Translations under genes and position numbers: made by a program | Notes under the pieces: generated by a model | The model's input: only the letters and a program-made list of their open reading frames with translations | Databases searched by the model: none | What the model was told of the DNA's origin: nothing | Part shown: one piece after another, positions 6,487 through 15,254 of the stretch | How the letters are laid out: every line of letters begins with the position of its first letter | How positions within the stretch are numbered: position 1 is the first letter of the stretch | NCBI GenBank assembly: GCA_017477425.1 | Contig: JAFUVT010000033.1 | Location: 62,001 to 126,000, forward strand | Length of the DNA: 64,000 nt | Direction: 5' to 3' | From: Bacteroidales bacterium | GTDB taxonomy: Bacteria > Bacteroidota > Bacteroidia > Bacteroidales > F082

Positions 6487-8136
6487 TTTCAGAAGCACTT
6501 CGGCAGCTTTCAACGCCTCGGGCGTCACTTGGTCGTTGCTGAGCATCTTGGCGATTTCGGCGATGCGCTCTTCGCGTTGCAAGACGCGGATGTGCGACTG
6601 CGTGCGCGTGCCTTGGTTGTCCTTGTAGATGAAATAATGGTGCTCGGCTTGACTGGCCACTTGGGGCAGGTGGGTGATGGAGATGAGTTGCAGCGATTGG
6701 CCCATCTTTCGCATGATGCCACCGATTTTGGCGGCCACCTCGCCCGAAACGCCCGTGTCGATTTCGTCGAAGATGAGGGTGGGAATGTAGTTGTAGTCCG
6801 AAACGGCACTTTTGATGGAGAGCATCAGACGCGAGAGCTCGCCGCCCGAAGCCACCCGGCCGAGGTCGTCGGGGGCAATGCCTTTGTTGGCCGAAAACAA
6901 GAAACGGATGGCATCGCAGCCTTTGTCGCTGAATTGTGCCTGACTCTCTACCGTCACCTTGAACTCGGCAAAGGGCATGGCCAATTGCCGCACCAGTTCG
7001 CAGACTTTTTCGCTGAAGGTTGTGGCCGCCAGGCAGCGCTTGTCGTGCAGTGCCTTGGCTAGCTTCGAAAGCTGCTTCTCGCTGTCTTTCAGTTCCTTCT
7101 CTGCCTTAGCGATTTCCTCGTCGATGTTCTCGAAGGCGTTCACTTTTTCTTTCAGGCTGTCGCGCAAAGCGATGAGTGCCTCGAAGTCGTTGAGGCGGTG
7201 CTTCATCATCAGGCGGTTGAGCAGGTCGTAGCGTTCTTGGAGGTTTTGTAGCTGGGCTTCGTCAAACTGGGTGTCGTCTTCGCGGCGGCGGAGGTCGTAG
7301 GCGATGTCTTTCAGTTCAACCTTCAGGTTTTCGATGCGCTCGCCCAAGCTTTCGGTGTCGGGCAACAGGTTCTTCAGTCGCGATAATGTGGCGCTCAGGT
7401 CGTTGATTTGGCCCAAAATGGCGTTTTCCGAGTCTTCCAGAAGCCCATTGGCGGTCACCAATAAGCCCTTGATTTCCTCCGAATTTTCCATCAAGTTGAG
7501 GGTTTGCTCAATGTCGGCATATTCGCCTTTTTTTAGGTCGGCTTTTTCGAGTTCGTCGAGTTGGAATTTCAGGTAGTCGTTCTCGGCGATGTTTTTCGTC
7601 GCCATTTCTCTCAAGTCGTTCAGTTTCCGCTTGATGGCGTTGTGTAGGCCGTATTCGGTTTGGTATTCAGCTAATGGCTCGGCGTTTTGCGCGATGTCGT
7701 CCAAAAGCCGGAGCTGGAAATCGGCATCGGTGAGCAGAAGCGAGTCGTGCTGCGAGTGGATGTCAACCAGTTGGTTCCCCAGCTCTTTCATCGTTTGCAG
7801 CGCAACAGGCGTGTCGTTGATGAAGGCGCGACTTTTCTTCTGTGGACTGAGCTCGCGGCGGAAGATGCATTCTCGCTCAAAGTCGAGGTCGTTTTCCTCG
7901 AACAGCGGCTTGAAGGTTGCGTCGTTCAAGTCAAAGACGGCTTCCACCACGCATTTCTTGTCTTTGTCGTAGAGCACGCCAGTGTCGGCACGGTCGCCCA
8001 AGGCAAATCCCAGGGCTCCGAGCAAAATGGACTTGCCTGCTCCTGTTTCGCCGGTAATGACGTTGAAACCTTTCTCAAAACTGACATCCAGTTCGTCAAT
8101 TAAGGCGTAGTTACTGATATGCAGCTGCTTGAGCAT
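6484..8136 (-). CDS. recN: DNA repair protein RecN
   Basis: RecN is an SMC-like ATPase that acts at double-strand breaks. The 550-aa product has a Walker A motif at about 30-38 (G-E-T-G-A-G-K-S), a long central coiled coil at about 150-365, the ABC signature V-A-S-G-G-E-L-S-R near 440, and Walker B L-I-F-D-E-I-D-T-G near 472. Length is normal. It is the last gene of the minus-strand bamD-omega-porD-recN run, 8 nt after the porD stop, a conserved Bacteroidota neighbourhood. Confidence 0.96.
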   Translation of the reverse strand: MLKQLHISNYALIDELDVSFEKGFNVITGETGAGKSILLGALGFALGDRADTGVLYDKDKKCVVEAVFDLNDATFKPLFEENDLDFERECIFRRELSPQKKSRAFINDTPVALQTMKELGNQLVDIHSQHDSLLLTDADFQLRLLDDIAQNAEPLAEYQTEYGLHNAIKRKLNDLREMATKNIAENDYLKFQLDELEKADLKKGEYADIEQTLNLMENSEEIKGLLVTANGLLEDSENAILGQINDLSATLSRLKNLLPDTESLGERIENLKVELKDIAYDLRRREDDTQFDEAQLQNLQERYDLLNRLMMKHRLNDFEALIALRDSLKEKVNAFENIDEEIAKAEKELKDSEKQLSKLAKALHDKRCLAATTFSEKVCELVRQLAMPFAEFKVTVESQAQFSDKGCDAIRFLFSANKGIAPDDLGRVASGGELSRLMLSIKSAVSDYNYIPTLIFDEIDTGVSGEVAAKIGGIMRKMGQSLQLISITHLPQVASQAEHHYFIYKDNQGTRTQSHIRVLQREERIAEIAKMLSNDQVTPEALKAAEVLLK

Positions 8137-8144
8137 GATGAGAA

Positions 8145-9062
8145 TTAGAAGCCAGTGTTTTGCAGCATGGCGTCGTAGCGCGACGACTGCGAGGGATCGA
8201 TGGTTTTCATGATGTTGGAGGCCTCGGTCCTGATCTTCATCTCACCTTGCGAGAAGATTTGGATGATCTCGTCGCGTTTGCTTTCAATGAGCAGCTGCAA
8301 GAAATAGCTCATTGAGTTGCGCTCGTATACGTTTTGCAGGTTGACAAGGGCACCGAGTATGGCTTCTCGACCTTGTTGCGGATTTTCGGCCATCACGTCG
8401 AGGCCTTGTCGGTTGTAGTCATAGATAAACTGGCGCAACGGACGATAGGTCTGATTGTTGATTTCGCTGATGATGGCATAGCGGTTCTGTCTGCCAGTCG
8501 AGTTCCATCCGTTTTCCGTTCCAGCCTCTTGTGGAGCGGCATTGGCGATAGTCTCGGCGATGGCGAAGAAAGGGTCGCCGCCATAGGGTGAGAACGAGTC
8601 GAAATCGAGGCCAAGGAAAAGGTAGACGTAAAAGCCGATGGTACTCGTCAAGTTAGAGATGTAAGTGTTAGGGTTGAAATCCAACGGCTGTCCATCCATG
8701 TACTCGAAGTAGAACCTGCGGTCGATGTAGTTGAACATGGGTGTGCTGTAGTTCGACTTGTAGACAGGGCGACGCAAGGCCAGGTTGATCTCGGCCGTGA
8801 AATAGTTACCTTCTCGGCTGGTCACATCGACAAGCATCGAACACTCTATCTTTTCTGCTTGCCGGAAATTGATTTCGGTGAATTTGGTGTTGTTGATGAA
8901 CTCGTAAAGGGAAGTCTGAAGGTTCTGGTAGATGGTCTTGTCGCTACCAGCCACCTTGTTGGAATTGACGCGGACGTCGCATTGCAGTTCCTGAGCCTGC
9001 AGTGCGTTGATGCACAGCAAACAGCTAAGAACGATGAATATTGTCGCAAAGGCTCTCTTCAT
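8145..9062 (-). CDS. porD: PorD-family (DUF4835) T9SS-associated protein
   Basis: The ATG at 9062 gives 305 aa beginning with a clear Sec signal peptide (K-R-A-F then a hydrophobic run ending N-A-L-Q-A-Q). The mature protein carries DUF4835 features: Q-E-L-Q-C-D-V-R-V-N-S near the start, L-Q-T-S-L-Y-E-F-I-N-N-T-K-F, and a Y-Y/Y-V-Y-L-F-L-G-L-D-F-D-S-F stretch. DUF4835 is annotated as type IX secretion protein PorD in Bacteroidota; its exact role is poorly defined. The longer upstream frame lacks a signal and was rejected. It lies between the omega subunit and recN, as in relatives. PorX at 17620 supports a T9SS in this organism. Confidence 0.8.
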   Translation of the reverse strand: MKRAFATIFIVLSCLLCINALQAQELQCDVRVNSNKVAGSDKTIYQNLQTSLYEFINNTKFTEINFRQAEKIECSMLVDVTSREGNYFTAEINLALRRPVYKSNYSTPMFNYIDRRFYFEYMDGQPLDFNPNTYISNLTSTIGFYVYLFLGLDFDSFSPYGGDPFFAIAETIANAAPQEAGTENGWNSTGRQNRYAIISEINNQTYRPLRQFIYDYNRQGLDVMAENPQQGREAILGALVNLQNVYERNSMSYFLQLLIESKRDEIIQIFSQGEMKIRTEASNIMKTIDPSQSSRYDAMLQNTGF

Positions 9063-9090
9063 GGCTTTTCCCTTTCTTTGCGTCACCAAA

Positions 9091-9429
9091 TCAGAAAGCG
9101 TCTTGCTGCTCCTTGGCAGGGTTTTTGAAATAAATCTGGTCGTGGAGGAACTCGTGGACGGCAATCAAGGTAGGTTTAGGCAGACGCTCATAGAACTTGG
9201 CAATTTCAATCTGTTCCTTGTTTTCGAACACCTCCTCTAGACTGTCGTTGGTGGCTGAGGCGAATGACTCAATCTTTTCGTTGAGTTCAGATTTCATCTC
9301 GGCGGCGATTTGGTTGGCCCTGATGGACAGGATGGCCACGGTTTCGTAGATGTTGCCCGTGCCTTTGTAGAATTGGTCTTTCTGACGGGTGACAACCGTC
9401 GTTTCTGTCTTAATCTTCTTGAAATCCAT
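9091..9429 (-). CDS. rpoZ: RNA polymerase omega / Rpb6-like subunit
   Basis: The 112-aa product starts M-D-F-K-K-I-K and contains the Bacteroidota omega-like core T-G-N-I-Y-E-T-V-A-I-L-S-I-R-A-N-Q-I at about 25-42, which corresponds to the Rpb6/omega fold that helps RNA polymerase assembly. It starts 3 nt after the bamD stop. In many Bacteroidota coaBC follows; here porD begins only 28 nt later, so coaBC is missing from this position. Confidence 0.88.
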   Translation of the reverse strand: MDFKKIKTETTVVTRQKDQFYKGTGNIYETVAILSIRANQIAAEMKSELNEKIESFASATNDSLEEVFENKEQIEIAKFYERLPKPTLIAVHEFLHDQIYFKNPAKEQQDAF

Positions 9430-9432
9430 TTT

Positions 9433-10230
9433 TTATTGTATTTTTTCTAATTTCTTTCTTGCTTTGATGGCAATGCCTTCCACTTCCTTTTGGTATTTGC
9501 TTTGGGGATAGAGGTAAGTGAGGGCGTTGCATTGCTCCACGCACGACTCATAGCGCTCGCGTTGTTTTTCGGCAATGCTGTTTTCAGCAAAGTCGTAATA
9601 TGTCTTGGCCATGTCGTAAAGGATCTCCTCGCGATGTTCGGTGTTGGGATATTTCTTCAGCATGTTCTCAAACGAGGTGATGGCTGCGCTGTAGTTTTCC
9701 ATGCGGTAGAACAGACGGCAGATGTTGTAGTCTTTCTCTTCCAACTTGTTGTTGAGGTCTTTCAGTAATTGGTTGGCACGGTCGAGGCTGTCGCTCTTCG
9801 GATAGCGTTCGGTGAAGGCGTTCAGCTGTTTGATGGCATCGTGCGTGGCGGTTTGGTCGAGGCCCGACTCGGGCGAGAGCATATAGTTGCAATAGGCACT
9901 CATGAAGGCGGCCTTTTCGGCATCCTTCGAGAAGGGGTAGGTTTGCGTGAACCGATTGAAATAGTAGGAGGCAATGTCGTAGTCGTCCTGCAAATAGTAG
10001 CACATGGCGGTCTTGTACGTGATGTTTTCGCCACGGGGTGTGTTGCGGAACGAGGCTTGCAGCAGGTCGAATAACTGCAGGGCGTGGTTGTAGTCGCCGC
10101 GTTCGTAATAGTCCATCGCCACCTCGTATTTCATTTCGTTGTCGGTGCTTTTCACCAAACGGTTGAAGTCGTTGCACGAACTGAAAGCGAAGAGACCCAA
10201 AAATGCCAATATCAAAAGTCTATTTTTCAT
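9433..10230 (-). CDS. bamD: Outer membrane assembly lipoprotein BamD
   Basis: BamD is the TPR lipoprotein of the BAM complex that inserts beta-barrel proteins in the outer membrane. The 265-aa product has a lipoprotein signal with lipobox F-S-S-C at about residue 19. Several TPR-like repeats follow (for example Y-Y-E-R-G-D-Y-N-H-A-L-Q-L-F near 43 and Y-L-Q-D-D-Y-D-I-A-S-Y-Y-F near 81). Length fits. It is first in the minus-strand bamD-omega-porD-recN operon; a -7 box lies 8 nt upstream. Confidence 0.93.
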   Translation of the reverse strand: MKNRLLILAFLGLFAFSSCNDFNRLVKSTDNEMKYEVAMDYYERGDYNHALQLFDLLQASFRNTPRGENITYKTAMCYYLQDDYDIASYYFNRFTQTYPFSKDAEKAAFMSAYCNYMLSPESGLDQTATHDAIKQLNAFTERYPKSDSLDRANQLLKDLNNKLEEKDYNICRLFYRMENYSAAITSFENMLKKYPNTEHREEILYDMAKTYYDFAENSIAEKQRERYESCVEQCNALTYLYPQSKYQKEVEGIAIKARKKLEKIQ

Positions 10231-10237
10231 CGGGCTG

Positions 10238-10245
10238 CAAAAATA
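10238..10245 (-). promoter_or_regulatory. -7 promoter box of the bamD operon
   Basis: On the minus strand this reads TATTTTTG, a full match to TAnnTTTG, ending 8 nt before the bamD ATG. The leader would be very short. The -33 box is only partial. Confidence 0.55.
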
Positions 10246-10290
10246 CTTATTTTTCGGTTATAAACGCGTGTTTTTCTTCTTTTATTATTC

Positions 10291-10330
10291 AAAAAAAGAC
10301 ACGGAACAAGTTTTTCCTTGCCCCGTGTCG
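10291..10330 (-). terminator. Rho-independent terminator of the peptidase transcript
   Basis: On the minus strand a GACACGG stem with an extended CAAG/CTTG inner pairing is followed by seven T's. It lies 20 nt after the M14 peptidase stop and ends the DUF6913-dapA-peptidase transcript. Confidence 0.85.
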
Positions 10331-10349
10331 TTTAGTTACTGATGCCAGG

Positions 10350-12884
10350 TTATTCAATGACGAGTTTCTCCACAAAGTTTCCGCTTGCGCAGTTGATGTG
10401 GAGGAAATAGACTCCTTGGTTCAGTTTTTCGACATTGATTTGATGTTGTCCGTCGTTGAACTGACCCGAAACAACCCATTGTCCAAGGCTGTTGTACAGT
10501 TGGTAGGCAACGTTGCCTTGTGCTTGCAGGGTGAAGCTGCCCTTGCTCGGGTTGGGATAAATGCTCGGGCGCGTGGCGTTTTCGTCCAAGCCCCAATCCT
10601 TGAGGGTCACGGTGACTTCGCCGGTAATGGTGTAGCCCTCGGCATCGGTCACGGTGACTTTGTAGGTGGTTTCAGGCTCGACAGGTGTAGCCATGGGGCA
10701 GCAACTGGTCGGGTCATCGAGGGTTTCGGCAGGTTCCCATTGGTAGGTGTAGTTGCCTGCGCCGCCCATGACGATGGCTTCAAGTTGTGTGCTCTCGCCT
10801 TCGTTGATTTCCATCGGGTCGGCGGTGACGTTGATAATCATGGGCTCGTAACCGCCAATGCAGCTAACGGTGGCTACCCAACCAGGTGAGGTCAAGCCTC
10901 CGTCAGAGGTGAAGCGGAAGGTGAGGGCGCCTTCTTCGTTGGTGGCTTCGAAAGGACCAGGAATGCTGCCGCCCGAATAGCGACCAATTTCAGGAGAACT
11001 GGTGGAATTGCCATCATAAACATAAAGGTAGTCGTAACCCGATTCGAGGCTGAATTCGGTGAAAGTGACATTGATTTTGCGGTCGTCGCTATTGGGTTGG
11101 AAAGTTAGAGTGTAGTTTTCGTTGTTGCTGTAGGCATTGTTGGCACCGCCCGAGTCGAAGAACAGAGCCGAGCAGGTGGTGATGGTGCCGTTCTGCATGT
11201 TGTAGGCTTCGCGGACGTGGATGTAGTTGTCGCGCGTCAAGGTTTGGCTGTTGCCTTCGGCATCGGTGATGGTCAGACTGACGCTGAAATCGCCAGTCTC
11301 ATTATAAGTGATGCCAGTGGGGTTCTGTTGTGTCGAAGTTGAGGGTGTGGCGCCTTCAAATTCCCAACTCCATGAGGTGATTTCGCCAAACGAACCGTCG
11401 GTGAAGTTGATGCTTTGTCCGAGCGAGACTTGGGTCGTGGAGGCGCTGAATTCTGCAACCAGGCAGTTGCCAGGCTCGAGGGCCACTTCGAGGTTGACGG
11501 TCTCGTAGTCAGCCACGGTCACGTCGATGATTTGCGGGCAATAGCCGTCCTTGCTGATGATGACGCTCCAGGTGCCGCCCTTGATGGGACGGTGGAAATC
11601 GCCGGCGGGCAGGTGACTCTCAACGAAGGAATAGTCCAAGTCGTGGCCCGAAATGGTGATGGTGGCCTCAAGCGGTTCGCCCGTTGTGGCATCGGTCACC
11701 ACGCCGTGGATGCCGTAGAGGCATTGCATCATGAAGTCGAAGATGCCTTCCTTGTTGTAGTTCCAGAAGTTGGGCAGTTGAGGGCCAGGCACCAGCTTAG
11801 TGTTGGAGCATTCGATGGTGAGCTCGCGGCATTGCATGTAGGCGTTCATGTAGTCCTGACGGCCGCCGCCGATTCTGTACCATTGCGCACCATTGGTGAT
11901 GCCGTTGTTGAGATAGGTCATGTAGTTGGGGTTCACCTTGTGGCAGTCGTCGGCATATTCGCGTGAGATGAGCTGATACCAAGCATCGTCGGCGTGGAGG
12001 GTGTAGTCGTTGTCCCAAGGATAGTTCATCACTTCCGAACCGCCGTGGTAGTTGGCTCCCATCACGAAGGCGTTTTCCTCGGCAAACTGCATAAACCATT
12101 GCGTTTCTTGCTGATATTCATGGTTATCAGGGTGAGGACCATCGACGCGGTCGGGATAGTTGCGGTTCATATCCACGTTGTTGGCGTTCTCGCGACGTGC
12201 ACCGTTGACGGTGTTGTTGCCGCCGTGGTAGGTGCCGTCAGGGTTGGTGTTGGGACCGACGTAGAGGTCAATATTGTCCATGATGGCCTGCACTTCAGGC
12301 TCATCGGGGTTTTCCAACAGGTAGTCGATGAGGCGGAGCATCATGATCCAGCCCGTGGTCTCGTCGCCGTGGATGGTCGAGGTGTAGAGGAACTTCGGCT
12401 TGCCTTCGGGGGCGCCGTTGTTGAGGCGGGCAATCAAAATCTTGCGGCCGCTCGGCAGCGTGCCCAAGGTGATGATTTCGCACTTGTCGGGGTGGTCGGT
12501 GCCGAATTGGTACATCATGGCTTCGTAGGCCTCGTAGGTCGGGTAGGAGTCCCAATCATAGGCGGCGCGGTTGCTGCCGTCCCACATCTCCACCTTGAAT
12601 TGCAGCGAAGGCGGCATCATCAAAGTGGGCTGATAGCCTTGCTTGAGCAGGTTTTCGTATTGCTCTTGGTTGGCATAGCAAACTACCGTTTTGCCCTTGA
12701 GGTCGTCAATGGAGCAAAGTTTGCTTAATGCTTGAAAATCAGTTGTTTTTTCGATGTTCAAGGAGAAATAATATTCCCCATGGTTTTTCGAGATTTGCTC
12801 AAGTTGCTTTTGGCTTTCTTGGGCAAGAACGCTGCCGCAAATGATGATGGCGAGCGTCAAGAATAAACTGCGTAAAGTTTTCAT
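10350..12884 (-). CDS. Secreted M14 zinc carboxypeptidase with T9SS sorting domain
   Basis: The 844-aa product is multidomain. A signal peptide (1-21) comes first. An M14 carboxypeptidase domain (about 110-390) follows, with zinc motif H-G-D-E near 173, R-N-Y-P near 245, a third ligand region Y-H-G-G near 278 and the catalytic Glu in E-L-T-I-E-C near 355. Then come a carboxypeptidase-regulatory-like beta domain (about 395-480), a PKD domain, a CUB-like domain (about 565-680), another Ig/PKD-like domain, and a C-terminal type A sorting domain (about 770-844) with Y-P-N-P and G-V-Y-F-L. The sorting domain marks it for T9SS export and surface attachment or release. It lies 4 nt after dapA on the same strand, an odd partner for a biosynthetic gene. 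Confidence 0.93.
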   Translation of the reverse strand: MKTLRSLFLTLAIIICGSVLAQESQKQLEQISKNHGEYYFSLNIEKTTDFQALSKLCSIDDLKGKTVVCYANQEQYENLLKQGYQPTLMMPPSLQFKVEMWDGSNRAAYDWDSYPTYEAYEAMMYQFGTDHPDKCEIITLGTLPSGRKILIARLNNGAPEGKPKFLYTSTIHGDETTGWIMMLRLIDYLLENPDEPEVQAIMDNIDLYVGPNTNPDGTYHGGNNTVNGARRENANNVDMNRNYPDRVDGPHPDNHEYQQETQWFMQFAEENAFVMGANYHGGSEVMNYPWDNDYTLHADDAWYQLISREYADDCHKVNPNYMTYLNNGITNGAQWYRIGGGRQDYMNAYMQCRELTIECSNTKLVPGPQLPNFWNYNKEGIFDFMMQCLYGIHGVVTDATTGEPLEATITISGHDLDYSFVESHLPAGDFHRPIKGGTWSVIISKDGYCPQIIDVTVADYETVNLEVALEPGNCLVAEFSASTTQVSLGQSINFTDGSFGEITSWSWEFEGATPSTSTQQNPTGITYNETGDFSVSLTITDAEGNSQTLTRDNYIHVREAYNMQNGTITTCSALFFDSGGANNAYSNNENYTLTFQPNSDDRKINVTFTEFSLESGYDYLYVYDGNSTSSPEIGRYSGGSIPGPFEATNEEGALTFRFTSDGGLTSPGWVATVSCIGGYEPMIINVTADPMEINEGESTQLEAIVMGGAGNYTYQWEPAETLDDPTSCCPMATPVEPETTYKVTVTDAEGYTITGEVTVTLKDWGLDENATRPSIYPNPSKGSFTLQAQGNVAYQLYNSLGQWVVSGQFNDGQHQINVEKLNQGVYFLHINCASGNFVEKLVIE

Positions 12885-12888
12885 ATAA

Positions 12889-13776
12889 TTATCTGTCTTT
12901 TAAAGTTTTCCATTCTTCAATAATGTCTGCCTCGACTTTTTCGTTCGCTGGAACCAAAGGCAGACGCAACGCGTTCTCGCACAATCCCAAGTGGCTCATC
13001 AGGCACTTGATGCCCGCTGGGTTGCCGTCGGCAAAGATGAGTTGGTTCATGCGTAGCATGGCATAGTGCAGGCGCAGGGCTTCTTCAGTACGTCCTCCTT
13101 TTTGGGCCTTCATCATGCGGCTGAATTGGCTAGTGTAGGCATTGGCGGCCACTGAAATTACGCCCGTGGCACCTAATGCCATCAGGGGTTGGGTGATGCC
13201 GTCGTCGCCAGAAAGCACGTCGAAGTCGGCAGGTTTGTCGCGCAGGATCTCCATGATTTGCTGCAAGTTGCCTGAGGCTTCTTTCACCGCGATGATGTTG
13301 GGGTGCTGGGCCAATTCCACGCAGGTGGCGGCTTGCAAATTGACGCCTACGCGTCCAGGCACGTTGTAGACTACGACGGGCACGGGACTGGCATCGGCGA
13401 CAGCCTCGAAATGGGCCTTCATACCGCGTTGGTTGGGCTTGTTATAATAAGGTACGACGCTCAAGATGCCGTCGATGCCCATAAAGTTTTGGCTTTTGAT
13501 GGCCTCGATGATGGCTTGCGTGTTGTTGCCACCTATGCCGAGCAAAATGGGTAAATGTTTGGCATTGGCATCAAGTATAGTATTGATAACCAGATTCTTT
13601 TCGTCTGGAGTTAGGGTAGGGGCTTCGGATGTGGTACCCAAAACCACCAGAAAGTCGGCACCATTGTCGACGACGTGGTTGACGATGCGTTTCAGCGCTT
13701 CCGCATCGACTGAAAAGTCGGATTTGAATGGGGTCACCAAGGCAACGCCCGTACCTTTAAAGGGATTGTGTTTCAT
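12889..13776 (-). CDS. dapA: 4-hydroxy-tetrahydrodipicolinate synthase DapA
   Basis: DapA condenses pyruvate with aspartate semialdehyde, the entry to the diaminopimelate/lysine branch. The 295-aa TIM barrel has normal length. Visible active-site residues are T48-T49 in G-T-T-S-E, Y137 in Y-N-V-P-G-R, and the Schiff-base lysine K165 in A-V-K-E-A-S-G-N. It starts 1 nt after the DUF6913 stop and is followed closely by the M14 peptidase, so the three are likely one operon. Confidence 0.96.
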   Translation of the reverse strand: MKHNPFKGTGVALVTPFKSDFSVDAEALKRIVNHVVDNGADFLVVLGTTSEAPTLTPDEKNLVINTILDANAKHLPILLGIGGNNTQAIIEAIKSQNFMGIDGILSVVPYYNKPNQRGMKAHFEAVADASPVPVVVYNVPGRVGVNLQAATCVELAQHPNIIAVKEASGNLQQIMEILRDKPADFDVLSGDDGITQPLMALGATGVISVAANAYTSQFSRMMKAQKGGRTEEALRLHYAMLRMNQLIFADGNPAGIKCLMSHLGLCENALRLPLVPANEKVEADIIEEWKTLKDR

Positions 13777-13777
13777 T

Positions 13778-14335
13778 TCAGTAGGGATTTTGTGGTGGCG
13801 GTCCTACAAGCGCTTTCAAATAGTTGTGCAGGACGTGGACGTTCGAAACAGGGTCGGTGGCGCGTGGGTTTTCGATGAGCAAGTCGTAGATTTTCTGGTT
13901 TTTGCTTTGATGGAAGCAAATCCTGAAATCCGACTTCGGCAGGGTGCAAAGGTAGTCGCTGATTTCGGCGTTTTTTGGAGCCATATTGATGAGTATGCTG
14001 CTGAATGGCAGCTTCTTGATGAACTCGTGCTTGTCGGGTTTCAAGACGCTCATGAAGCCAAAGTCCTTGGGCGTAATCTCGGTGTAGAGGTCGCTTTGCA
14101 GGATGGTGTCCGACATCTGGTTGCAGAGGATGACGAAACCGCAACGGTTGGCGCCAAACAAACCTTTTACGCTGCTTTCGATGTTTTTGACGATGCTCTT
14201 GTCGCTTTCGTCCAAAATAATCAAAATTGAGTTAATTCGCTGTAAATTTGGCATTTTCGCCATCGGTTTTTCAGCGAGAAACTGCTCCAAAGCGCGATTT
14301 AAGGCCCTATTTCTGAGGTAGGATGAAAAATTCAT
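13778..14335 (-). CDS. DUF6913-like protein
   Basis: The ATG at 14335 gives 185 aa (M-N-F-S-S-Y-L-R). A longer frame would extend through the -7 box and was rejected. The sequence has an N-terminal basic helix (N-R-A-L-N-R-A-L) and an alpha/beta domain with S-I-L-I-I-L-D-E-S-D near 40 and S-I-L-I-N-M-A-P-K near 116, characteristic of a conserved Bacteroidota family that I recall as DUF6913. The function is unknown. It sits immediately upstream of dapA. Confidence 0.7.
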   Translation of the reverse strand: MNFSSYLRNRALNRALEQFLAEKPMAKMPNLQRINSILIILDESDKSIVKNIESSVKGLFGANRCGFVILCNQMSDTILQSDLYTEITPKDFGFMSVLKPDKHEFIKKLPFSSILINMAPKNAEISDYLCTLPKSDFRICFHQSKNQKIYDLLIENPRATDPVSNVHVLHNYLKALVGPPPQNPY

Positions 14336-14339
14336 GCCG

Positions 14340-14347
14340 CAAATGTA
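14340..14347 (-). promoter_or_regulatory. -7 box of the DUF6913-dapA operon
   Basis: TACATTTG on the minus strand ends 5 nt before the assigned ATG at 14335, so the transcript would be leaderless or nearly so if the start is right. Confidence 0.5.
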
Positions 14348-14389
14348 GGTAAATTCTGTGAGATGGAGCAAACTTTTGTCGAAAATCGC

Positions 14390-14397
14390 TAATTTTG
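14390..14397 (+). promoter_or_regulatory. -7 box of the MBL hydrolase gene
   Basis: TAATTTTG matches TAnnTTTG, 50 nt upstream of the ATG at 14448. It is divergent from the DUF6913 box 43 nt away. Confidence 0.55.
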
Positions 14398-14447
14398 CAT
14401 TTGATTTTTGTCAAGGCTTAAACAGCATGTATGAAAAAGATAAAAAT

Positions 14448-15230
14448 ATGATTGTCACGATATTAGGCAGTGGAACTTCGCAAGGCGTGCCTGTCATTGG
14501 CTGCACTTGTCCCGTGTGCCAGTCGAAGGACCCGCGCGACAAGCGGCTGCGTACCTCCGTCTTGATTCAAACTGAACAGGTGACGGTGGCCGTGGATGCA
14601 GGTCCCGACTTCCGTCAGCAGATGTTGCGCGAAAACATCACCAAACTCGATGCCGTATTGATTTCGCATGAGCACAAGGACCATATCGGAGGCCTCGACG
14701 ACCTCCGGCCTTATATTTTCATGCAGAAAAAGCCGATGACGATTTACGTAGCCGACACCGCCCTGCCCGAAATCAAGCGTGAATATTCCTATGCCTTCGA
14801 CGAACATCCCTATCCGGGCGCGCCCACCTATGACATTCGCCATCTCGATGAAACGACTTTCGACCTTGGCGATTTGCACATCATCCCGATAAAGCTGAAG
14901 CATTTCACCTTGACTTGCTATGCCTTCCGCATTGGAAATTTTGCCTACGTCACCGACTTGAGCGAGATTTCCGCAGAGGCTATCGAAAAACTGCAAGGCG
15001 TTGAATACCTGATCATTGAGGCCTTGCAAAAGAAAAAGCATTATTCGCATTTGACTTTGGACGAGGCAATAGATATTTCCCGTAGGGTTGGAGCAAAGCG
15101 GACTTGGTTCACCCATTGCAGCCACAGCATGGGCCTCGCTGCCGACATCAACCGTGAGTTGCCCGACGGCATGATGCTCGCCTACGACGGCCTGAAAATT
15201 GAAATCCCAAACCGAACAACTGACAACTGA
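14448..15230 (+). CDS. MBL-fold metallohydrolase, PhnP-like
   Basis: The product is 260 aa from the ATG at 14448 (M-I-V-T-I-L-G-S-G-T-S-Q-G), the usual start of this family; an ATG at 14427 would add seven residues. Features include a C-T-C-P-V-C cysteine cluster near residue 20, as in PhnP-like proteins, and the metal motif H-E-H-K-D-H near 74, followed by G-G-L-D-D. Further histidines lie in K-L-K-H-F-T and H-C-S-H. PhnP is a cyclic phosphodiesterase; the substrate here is unknown. The thioesterase gene follows after a short direct-repeat spacer. Confidence 0.88.
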   Translation: MIVTILGSGTSQGVPVIGCTCPVCQSKDPRDKRLRTSVLIQTEQVTVAVDAGPDFRQQMLRENITKLDAVLISHEHKDHIGGLDDLRPYIFMQKKPMTIYVADTALPEIKREYSYAFDEHPYPGAPTYDIRHLDETTFDLGDLHIIPIKLKHFTLTCYAFRIGNFAYVTDLSEISAEAIEKLQGVEYLIIEALQKKKHYSHLTLDEAIDISRRVGAKRTWFTHCSHSMGLAADINRELPDGMMLAYDGLKIEIPNRTTDN

Positions 15231-15254
15231 ACAACTGATAACTGAACAACTGAT
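15215..15254 (+). repeat. Short degenerate direct repeats (AACTGA-type)
   Basis: The end of the hydrolase gene and the 24-nt gap to the next start consist of repeated ACAACTGA / ATAACTGA units about 10-13 nt long. They are probably slippage-generated. They supply the TGA stop of the hydrolase and end just before the next ATG. Confidence 0.6.
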
